Part shown: piece after piece, positions 1-8,576 of the stretch | Layout of the letters: the number at the start of each line of letters is the position of its first letter | Numbering within the stretch: the stretch's first letter is position 1 | Assembly (NCBI GenBank): GCA_019084245.1 | Contig: JAHRFE010000027.1 | Location: 1-64,000, forward strand | Reading direction: 5' to 3' | Length of the DNA: 64,000 bases | Source: Hoeflea sp. | GTDB lineage: Bacteria > Pseudomonadota > Alphaproteobacteria > Rhizobiales > Rhizobiaceae | Made by a program: the position numbers and the translations under genes | The notes under the pieces: model-generated | What the model was told of the DNA's origin: nothing | What the model saw: only the letters and a program-made list of their open reading frames with translations | Databases searched by the model: none

Positions 1-75
1 AGCCGAAGAACGACATCACCCGCACTTGGCCTACCCTCTGCAACCCCGGCCAGCGCCGGGCAGGCCAAGTGCTGA
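1..75 (+). CDS. 3' end of an ORF entering from upstream, possibly an IS21-type istB
   Basis: Frame 1 is open from the window edge to a TGA at 73-75 and gives a 24-residue tail ending in GQAKC. It stops about 15 bp before an IS21-like terminal sequence, which is where the second transposition gene (istB, the ATP-binding helper) normally ends. The tail itself has no diagnostic motif, so the istB assignment rests only on position. An inverted repeat, CACTTGGCCT / AGGCCAAGTG, spans the end of this ORF and could act as its transcription stop. Confidence is low because so little is visible. Confidence 0.3.
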   Translation, partial: SRRTTSPALGLPSATPASAGQAKC

Positions 76-140
76 TCCGCAAAATGTGGGGGGTCAAAAT
101 TGGACGCCGACAAGGGGTCAATATTCAATGCCGTTTGACA
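1..140 (+). mobile_element. Terminus of an IS21-like insertion sequence (rest lies off the left edge)
   Basis: Two copies of a short repeat lie here: GGGGTCAAAATT at 90-101 and GGGGTCAATATT at 114-125, the first followed by GGACGCCGA. Tandem GGGGTCA-AATT-GGACGCCGA repeats near the ends are typical of many IS21-family elements in proteobacteria; this is recalled, not searched. The outer boundary is probably between 125 and 140, where sequence character changes and the coding sequence of the minus-strand membrane gene resumes. No target-site duplication can be judged, because the other end is outside the window. Confidence 0.45.
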
Positions 141-764
141 GGCTAGCCCAAGGCCCGCGGATCTGTTGTCATATTGATCGAGCAAGTCTCGCAAGTTCTG
201 TTGGCACCCTACTATATCCGAGGCAAGCGCGGCTTGCGGGACCTCGAACCGGCTCATTGCCTCGCCGAAGCGTACCAAGTCCTGTTCCATACTGTCGACA
301 AGAACCTTGGAATTGCAAAGCGTCGTAATAACAAAGGGATGTATGTGGTCTACTTTCGTGAGCATAGTCTGGAGGGCCATGGACGACGTCAATGCTCGCT
401 GGCGCCACGACCTGATCCTGTCTCCATCTACCAGCTCGTCGTTGTGCGACAGTTCGAAGGCAGTGATTTGCGCATCGTATTGCGCTTGCGCGATTATGAA
501 GCGAGCATGCCAGGCAGCTTCCTCGCCTTGATCGCGCCGCCAGCGCCTGTTGCGTCGCGCATCTCCCCTTGCAATCCATGCCGCCGCCGCGATTGCCAAT
601 ACAGAGCCCGACGCCTGCGCCCAGGCGGCAGAGTTTGAGTCCCAGCCCGAGGCCAAGACGTTTTTGTAGACTGCCCATCCGGTTGCGGTGACCAGTGTGA
701 GCGTCAGGCCAAGGAACGCGATCTCGCCAGCGTGTCGCGTAATTCGTCTTAAGAACATTGCCAT
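1..764 (-). CDS. Two-helix membrane protein, 3' end apparently replaced by IS sequence
   Basis: On the minus strand a frame is open from ATG 764 to the window edge (254 codons, no stop). The start follows an AGAGGCGG ribosome-binding stretch. Residues ~8-35 form one hydrophobic segment and ~45-62 a second (GSVLAIAAAAWIARG), followed by a basic RRNRRWRR stretch and a soluble helical region. Genuine coding character ends near position 140; the last ~45 codons read backwards through the IS21-like terminus, so the natural C terminus is lost. I recognise no family. Small two-TM proteins with a cytoplasmic helical domain are common near mobile and defence genes, but no role can be assigned. Confidence 0.5.
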   Translation of the reverse strand, partial: MAMFLRRITRHAGEIAFLGLTLTLVTATGWAVYKNVLASGWDSNSAAWAQASGSVLAIAAAAWIARGDARRNRRWRRDQGEEAAWHARFIIAQAQYDAQITAFELSHNDELVDGDRIRSWRQRALTSSMALQTMLTKVDHIHPFVITTLCNSKVLVDSMEQDLVRFGEAMSRFEVPQAALASDIVGCQQNLRDLLDQYDNRSAGLGLACQTALNIDPLSASNFDPPHFADQHLACPALAGVAEGRPSAGDVVLR

Positions 765-833
765 TGCCCGCCTCTGTATTCCAGTTCATGGTCCATACAC
801 TACGCGTGTGCCGTCCAGATACGAGGGTGTTTC

Positions 834-1628
834 ATGGAAATATCGAACCGCAGCAAGCTCTCGCTTTGCCAACTGCTTGAAGAGTTGAATCGAACAGACG
901 CAAGGTTGCTCTTGGAGAAGCACACGATCGCCACGCAAGACGATCAGGGCACGTGGGAGCACCAGCCGTGGATCATAACAGTTCGGGATCACCTACTGGC
1001 GGCCCCTGCGAAACGCGTAGGCGACCTCTTGCAGGAGCTTGTTCGAACCAACGCGTCCTGGCGAAACAACGTCTCCCCTCGCTATCTCTTCGATGAACGC
1101 TGGGAAGACCTGACCATGTGCCTCGAGCTCGATGGATTTGCCATCCTGCTGGATGACTACGGCAGGTCGCAAAAGCACTTTTCTCCCGTCGAGCCGCAAC
1201 TCGAAGGAGTCAGGCCCTTCGACGACGAGCTTTCCCTGGAAATCCGCAGGTCAGGAATACCCGCAGCCCAGGAAATTTTGGATCGCCTGGAGGCTTCTGC
1301 AAATGCGTTCCGAAGCTCTGAGCTCAACAATTGCCTTGCCAATGCTCGTATCGCCCTGGAGACCCTTGTCAAATCTGTGGCTGTCGAAATCGGTGCAATG
1401 GGCGATCAGGCCGACCGATTTGGTGCTGCGCTTGCGTTTCTCACGGGCAGCCAGTTCATAGAGAGGGGAGAGGAAAAATCGCTGTCTGGCAATTACATGC
1501 TAGTTAGCCCAGGCGTCCATCGGCCTGTTGGCTTCTCGGAGCAGGAATATGTACGGTTCGGTCGGTATTTAGCGCTTTCATCCTGCTACTTTGTCATCAA
1601 GAAATGGAATGGCTCTCGCCACGATTGA
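834..1628 (+). CDS. Unknown soluble protein, possible Abi/HEPN-like helical C-terminal half
   Basis: This is an intact 264-residue ORF beginning at ATG 834, diverging from the membrane-protein gene upstream. The N-terminal half (~1-130) is mixed alpha/beta with no motif I recognise. From ~140 it is helical, with a stretch (NNCLANARIALETLVKSV) that resembles the helical C-terminal domains of abortive-infection and HEPN-type proteins. I cannot see the R-x4-6-H nuclease signature of HEPN RNases, so catalysis is not supported. Its position between an IS end and a degenerate stretch suggests an accessory, possibly defence-related gene; that is inference from context. Confidence 0.6.
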   Translation: MEISNRSKLSLCQLLEELNRTDARLLLEKHTIATQDDQGTWEHQPWIITVRDHLLAAPAKRVGDLLQELVRTNASWRNNVSPRYLFDERWEDLTMCLELDGFAILLDDYGRSQKHFSPVEPQLEGVRPFDDELSLEIRRSGIPAAQEILDRLEASANAFRSSELNNCLANARIALETLVKSVAVEIGAMGDQADRFGAALAFLTGSQFIERGEEKSLSGNYMLVSPGVHRPVGFSEQEYVRFGRYLALSSCYFVIKKWNGSRHD

Positions 1629-1851
1629 CGATTGCCCTGACGGCATATTATCCGAGCATGCGCTGATCCATTGTTGCATCCGTGTCGGATTCCGCAGTCT
1701 GGTCTGACGAGGGATCTGTCGAAGATTTACACCTCCGAAGTAGATCCAGCTGCGGGAGACAGATCCGGAGACCGAAGTCGTCCCGCTATATCCAGTCGCA
1801 ATCCTGGTCTGACCAGATTAAGTATGACCCCTTGGCACCTCCCGTGAGGAG

Positions 1852-2340
1852 ATGGATGTGGAGGTAGGCACGCTCGATGTTTCGGATGTCATGCGCGTCG
1901 GCTCGGCTTGCGTTCGGAGCTGGCCTTGAACAGCTTCCGCTTGAACGGGCGGGCGAGGTCAATATGGATATCGAGGATGGCCGGCACAGGCTTCGTGCCG
2001 CGATCCTGTCGCAGGTCAAAGAATTCGAAAAGCTGCTGGAGTTGTTCTGAGAAGCAGGTAAGTTTTTCGACATGTGCGAGGCATCACCGCTAACGAACTC
2101 CTAGTACCAGACCTTGCCCAGGAGGGCGAATGGTTCGAGGGAAGTGTCGTCGGCGATCGGAAAGCCCGAAGATCTTCACCCTACATCTTGAGAAAGCTCT
2201 GAATTCATCAATTTAATTCATGCGGCAGACGAGAGTGGCTCGATCCTCGCTGCGCTACTTAGCGAAAGCGATCCTGACCGAGGGCGAAGTTCGTTCGAAG
2301 GCGTGTTGATCATAAGCAAAGTGCGTTCTACGGTCGCCTT
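1852..2340 (+). pseudogene. Degenerate coding remnants in several frames
   Basis: The 735 bp between the two intact genes hold no complete gene, but pieces have protein-like composition. One frame reads from ATG 1852 (MDVEVGTLDVSDVMRV) and a neighbouring frame continues with GEVNMDIEDGRHRLRAAI to a TGA at 2048-2050, as expected after a frameshift. Further on, a piece ending in SPYILRKL stops and the next frame resumes with EFINLIHAADESGSILAALL. No parent family is recognised and the pieces may derive from more than one gene. Nothing recognisable is seen in 1629-1851. Confidence 0.3.
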
Positions 2341-2363
2341 GACGGCGAGAGCAGGGGTTTCTC

Positions 2364-3275
2364 TTGAAAGGCATTTTCGATACAAAGCGGGATTCTGGTT
2401 ACAAGGACGAAATCGCGTTCCGATACCATTTCCCGAAGCAATACCGAGCTATCGCTGAAACATTGGTTGGTGATCGGATCATTTATAGGGAGCCGCAGCG
2501 GAACGGCGGTCGCAGGGCGTATGTAGCAAGTGCAAAGGTCGTGGCTATGGAGGATGATCCTATCAATCCCGGTCACGCCTATGCAGTCATGGCGGAATAT
2601 CGGGAGTTTGACGAACCGGTACCCTTTGTCCGTGACGGCCGCTATTGGGAAACGTCCTTGCTGTCTGTCACAGACCCAGCACGCGTTGGCGCCTTCCTCC
2701 AGGGGAAATCCATTCGCGCTATTCCCGAGTCCGATTTCGCGGCCATCGTGCGAGCGGGGCTTTCTGAGACTCTGGCGGCCGAAAACGCAATCCGGCTGGA
2801 ACTCGACCCGAAGCATGTTGACGGTCCCACTCAGGAGCTTCTCGATCTCCCACAAATTGAACAGGAACGTCGCATCGAACAGATCTTGATGAACCGCAAG
2901 ATACGGGAGGCTAGCTTCCGGCGTAAGGTTTGCGATGCTTATGACAGCCGCTGCGCGATAACCGGGTTGCGGATTGTCAATGGTGGCGGAAAGTCTGAAG
3001 CACAGGCAGCCCACATATGGTCGGTAGCCCACGGCGGTCCGGACGTATTGCAGAATGGCATCGCACTTTCAGCGACAGTGCATTGGCTCTTCGACAGACA
3101 TCTCATCTCGCTAACTGATGATTACCGGATCCTCGTTTCACACAATAAGGTGCCGTCGGAGTTGCGGACATTGTTCGCCAAGCAGATGGATCGGATCCAT
3201 TTGCCTGCGGATGTCCGGCTATGGCCGCATCCTGCGTATGTGGCGCGGCATCGCGACCGGTTCAGTTCAGTGTGA
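2364..3275 (+). CDS. HNH endonuclease (restriction-type)
   Basis: This 303-residue protein is a likely HNH nuclease. The C-terminal third carries the family pattern: CDAYDSRCAITG (zinc-type cysteines and beta hairpin), then AAHI, then GGPDVLQNGIAL and VHWLFD, matching the HNH_2-type layout in which the AHI histidine, the NG asparagine and the H..FD histidine form the metal site. The N-terminal region (YHFP..Y) is also seen in these putative restriction endonucleases. The start is TTG 2364, preceded by AGGGG; an in-frame TGA at 2340-2342 excludes a longer form. No methyltransferase partner is visible, so a stand-alone, possibly modification-dependent enzyme is likely. Confidence 0.75.
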   Translation: MKGIFDTKRDSGYKDEIAFRYHFPKQYRAIAETLVGDRIIYREPQRNGGRRAYVASAKVVAMEDDPINPGHAYAVMAEYREFDEPVPFVRDGRYWETSLLSVTDPARVGAFLQGKSIRAIPESDFAAIVRAGLSETLAAENAIRLELDPKHVDGPTQELLDLPQIEQERRIEQILMNRKIREASFRRKVCDAYDSRCAITGLRIVNGGGKSEAQAAHIWSVAHGGPDVLQNGIALSATVHWLFDRHLISLTDDYRILVSHNKVPSELRTLFAKQMDRIHLPADVRLWPHPAYVARHRDRFSSV

Positions 3276-3505
3276 CGATAGTCCTTCCACCACCGCAGGC
3301 TCATTTTATCATCGTAAACCAGCAAGGGAAGGCCAAGCGTCCCGTTGATTGGATTTGTCCAGTCAATCGTCATAAAGAAACCATCCGTGGGGGCACGTCG
3401 AAGATTCTCCTTGTCCAACTCCCCGCCCACAAGTGAGACTTTTCAATAACTAAGATCATCGTTTGAGGCTTCTGTGGTTCGATTCCGTTCAAGACCTTGG
3501 ACACT

Positions 3506-3539
3506 CTCCCCCGGGGCGAAAGCAAATGCCCCGGGGGAG
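3506..3539 (-). terminator. Strong GC-rich stem-loop downstream of the benE-like gene
   Basis: A perfect 12-bp stem, CTCCCCCGGGGC / GCCCCGGGGGAG, with a 10-nt loop lies 17 bp beyond the stop codon of the minus-strand transporter gene. It is well placed to end the catabolic operon. Neither side carries a clear T-tract, so it is a terminator-like or 3'-protecting hairpin, not a textbook intrinsic terminator. Confidence 0.5.
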
Positions 3540-3555
3540 TATGCGACACCTGCAA

Positions 3556-4818
3556 TCACGCTGCCTGCTTTTCACCGAACGCCCCGGCCTCGACCAGAGC
3601 CGAGACGATGACGCCAGCGAGGAGGGCCCAGAAGGGTGCGCTGATGCCTAGCAACGAGATGTTCGACATGGCGACGGCGAGCGCCACGAAGGCGCCCGTC
3701 TGGTTGCCGAGCGACTTGCCGAAGGCGTTCTGGAAGGCCGACAGCAGCACGCCGATCATGGCGAGGCCGGCGACGGTGCCGATGAGAGCGGACGGCAGGC
3801 TGAGCACGATCGGAACTGCAGCGCCGGCGAGGAGGCCGAAGGCGGCGAAGAGCACCCCGTTGACGACGGTCGCGGCATAACGCCCCTCCTTGTTCTCGCC
3901 CGCCTGCTCGGACGAGCAGATCGCCGTCATCGGGCCTGCAATATTGGCATTGTGGCCGCCGAGGAAACCGGCCGCGACACCGCCGATGCCGGAAATGATC
4001 GTCATCGCATTGACCGGTGGCCTGTAGTCCTCGGCCATGAGCACGCCGGTCGCCTGCGCGTTCTCGGCGCCGATCACCAGAAGGGCGAGCGGGATGGCAA
4101 TTGCAAAGAAGGCATCGACGGAAAATACCGGCATCGTGAATTCGGGCACGGCGAAGGCAATGTTGGCCGCGCCGCCGCCGACCGCACCCGTCGCAAGTGC
4201 AACGAGCAGGCCTGCGACAAGGGCCGCCAGGACCGGCGGAATGGATTTGGTCAACCGCATCGAGACAAAGAAGGCGAGGATTGCCGCACCGGCAATCAGC
4301 GGCGCCGAGTTGAGCGCCGTCACCGTGCCGATAGCGAACCGAATCAGCGCACCGGCAATCATCGCCATGACGATCGGCATCGGCAGCCAGCGCATCACCT
4401 TGCCGATGAGCCCGCTCACGCCGAGCAGCAGAACCAGCAGGCCCGCCATGATGAAGCCGCCGACGGCCTCGTTGAACGGAATGGTCGCAAGCGAGCCGGC
4501 GACAAGGGCAGCGCCGGGGATCGAATAGGCGCCGTTGATCGGCTGCTTGTAGTAGAGCGCGAGAGCCAGGCTGATGAGCCCACCGAGCACATAGATCGCA
4601 AAGAGCCAGGCGACGGTCTGCCCGTTGCTGAGATGGCCCGCCTCGGCGGCCCCGATGACGATCAGGGCCGGACCGGAGCAGCCGAAGATGGCGGCGACGA
4701 GCCCGGCGCTCATCGTCTTGATGCCGAGATGTTTCGGCAGGTCTCTGAGACCCGACGCAAAGCCGGGTCCCCGTTCGACAAGGCGTCTTTCCTGTGTTTT
4801 CTGCTGGGTCGTATCCAT
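3556..4818 (-). CDS. BenE-family benzoate/H+ symporter-like permease
   Basis: This is a 420-residue integral membrane protein with about 11-12 hydrophobic segments and the BenE layout, including an N-terminal region with IFGCSGPALIVIGAAEAG and a later GGHNANIAGPMTAICSS segment, typical of the family. Known members import benzoate or related aromatic acids with protons across the inner membrane. The ATG at 4818 follows GGGAGGA. It is the last gene of a minus-strand cluster with CoA ligase, crotonase and molybdenum hydroxylase genes, which suggests that it imports the substrate of that pathway. The exact substrate cannot be read from the sequence. Confidence 0.85.
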   Translation of the reverse strand: MDTTQQKTQERRLVERGPGFASGLRDLPKHLGIKTMSAGLVAAIFGCSGPALIVIGAAEAGHLSNGQTVAWLFAIYVLGGLISLALALYYKQPINGAYSIPGAALVAGSLATIPFNEAVGGFIMAGLLVLLLGVSGLIGKVMRWLPMPIVMAMIAGALIRFAIGTVTALNSAPLIAGAAILAFFVSMRLTKSIPPVLAALVAGLLVALATGAVGGGAANIAFAVPEFTMPVFSVDAFFAIAIPLALLVIGAENAQATGVLMAEDYRPPVNAMTIISGIGGVAAGFLGGHNANIAGPMTAICSSEQAGENKEGRYAATVVNGVLFAAFGLLAGAAVPIVLSLPSALIGTVAGLAMIGVLLSAFQNAFGKSLGNQTGAFVALAVAMSNISLLGISAPFWALLAGVIVSALVEAGAFGEKQAA

Positions 4819-4894
4819 TCTCAGTCCTCCCGAAGCGGATCCGAGGCCGCTCCCTCCTCGTGGAAATGAAGCCGGGGTCCGCCCGGCCGTTATG

Positions 4895-5701
4895 TCAGCG
4901 CCCGACGAAGGACGGCGCGCGCTTTTCGTGGAAGGCGAGCACGCCTTCGCGGAAATCCTCCGATGTCCGAAGCCGGCTGTAGCAATGGCCCTCGAGCTCG
5001 ATGGCCGTCGACAGCAGCGCGTCGTCCGTGTCGTTCAGGAGCTTCTTCGCCGTGCGCTGGGCCAGTGGAGAGAAGCCGATCAGTTCCTCGACAAGCGCGT
5101 CGATAGCCTTTTCCAGATCGGCATCCGCAACGATCTCCGACGCGATTCCCCAGTCGTAGGCTTCCTGTCCGGTGATCCGCTTCGAGCGCATTACAATGTT
5201 CTTGGTGCGGGTGACGCCGACCATCTTCTGCAGGCGGGCCGAGCCGCCGGAGCCCGGGATCTGGCCGAGCTTCTGCTCAGGCAGCGCGTAGCGCGTGGTG
5301 TCGGTGGCGATACGGAAGTCGCAGGCAAGCGACAGTTCGAAGCCGACGCCGAAGCAATAGCCGCGGTTGGCGGCGATGACCGGCTTGGAGCAGCGGGCCG
5401 GCGCCGCGATGTTCCAGGCGAGGTGCGAGACATGCTCCGGGCTCGCCTCGAGGAAGCCCTTGATGTTGCCGCCGGACGAGAAGTGCTCGCCCTTGCCCGC
5501 AACGACGATGATGCGGACGCGCTCGTCCTCGTCGAGCGCCTCGAAGACGAGGCGCAACTGGTCGCGGGCCAGCATCGAGACCACGTTGTAAGGCGGATGG
5601 TCGAGCGTGATGTCGGCGCGCTGTCGGGCCGTATCTATCGTGACGGTGAAGCCGTTGAGTTCGGCCAGGCGCGGGTCCTGGAATGTGGCGTGTTCGGCCA
5701 T
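4895..5701 (-). CDS. Enoyl-CoA hydratase/isomerase family (crotonase) protein
   Basis: This 268-residue crotonase-fold protein should act on a CoA thioester in the cytoplasm. The oxyanion-hole segment (HFSSGGNIKGF) is present, and both glutamates used by true hydratases are kept, in GVGFELSLACDF and YALPEQKLGQIPGSGG. Hydration of a double bond is therefore chemically possible, although the crotonase family also includes isomerases, dehalogenases and ring hydrolases. The gene sits 37 bp downstream of the CoA ligase gene and upstream of the BenE-like transporter. The natural reading is that it processes the acyl- or aryl-CoA made by that ligase. Confidence 0.85.
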   Translation of the reverse strand: MAEHATFQDPRLAELNGFTVTIDTARQRADITLDHPPYNVVSMLARDQLRLVFEALDEDERVRIIVVAGKGEHFSSGGNIKGFLEASPEHVSHLAWNIAAPARCSKPVIAANRGYCFGVGFELSLACDFRIATDTTRYALPEQKLGQIPGSGGSARLQKMVGVTRTKNIVMRSKRITGQEAYDWGIASEIVADADLEKAIDALVEELIGFSPLAQRTAKKLLNDTDDALLSTAIELEGHCYSRLRTSEDFREGVLAFHEKRAPSFVGR

Positions 5702-5738
5702 GGAATGTCCTTTCGTTGGTCTGGCGGCGGAGTGCCGC

Positions 5739-7748
<2,010 letters not shown>

Positions 7749-7761
<13 letters not shown>

Positions 7762-8576
7762 CGGCTTGCCTCCTTGAGGGTCTCGCGGCCAAGATTGCGG
7801 ACCAGTTCGCGCCGGTAGCGGGCGCTTGCGTGAATGTCTTCCCGGGCGTTCAGTGACCAGGCGATGTCGTTCAGCGCATCCTCGAACTGGTCGTCGTCGA
7901 GCGCCGGCAGCGCGAACACACGCGGCCGGTCATCGACCCCGGCAATGCCGAGCCGCAATCCCTTGTCGTCGGCCACGGCAGCGCAGGCGACGATGGCGAA
8001 ATCGCCATGCCGGCGGCCGACCTCGCGGAAGGCATAGCCGCTGCCGGGCCGGGCCTTCGGGAAATGCACCGCTTCGATCATCTCGCCCTCGGCGAGATCG
8101 GTCGCCATCATGCCGATGAAGAAGTCGTCCGCCGTGACCTTGCGCTTCTGCTTGCGGCTGCGCAGGCTGACGGCGCCGCCGAGTGTCACGAGAGACAGCG
8201 GCAGCTCGGCGCTCGGGTCTGCATGGGCGACCGAGCCACAGACCGTGCCCCGCGCCCGCGTCTGCACATGACCGATCCAGGGGAAGGCCGCGGTCAGCAG
8301 AGGCAGGTCGCGCAAGAGGTTCGGCCAGGCTTCCAGTTCCGCCTGGCGCACGGCCGCGCCGACGGTGATCCCGTCGCCGGACGTCTCGATCCGGCGCAGC
8401 GCTTCAAGCCGCATGATGTCGATGAGCACGCCGGGGCGGGCCAGGCGCATGTTGAGCATTGGCACCAGCGACTGCCCGCCGGCGATGATGCGCCCGTCCC
8501 CGCCTGCTTCGGAGAGGGCTGAAAGAGCTTCGTCCAGCGTGTCCGGACAGATGAAGTCGAAGGATGCGGGCTTCAT
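7749..8576 (-). CDS. Molybdenum hydroxylase FAD-binding subunit (CoxM type)
   Basis: This 275-residue medium subunit has the two FAD motifs of the CO-dehydrogenase flavoprotein family, AGGQSLVPML near residue 37 and TVCGSVAHADPSAELP near residue 112. It takes electrons from the 2Fe-2S subunit. ATG 8576 overlaps the stop codon of the large-subunit gene as ATGA, so translation is coupled. Length is close to the usual 270-290. The electron acceptor of the complex is unknown from sequence alone. Confidence 0.9.
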
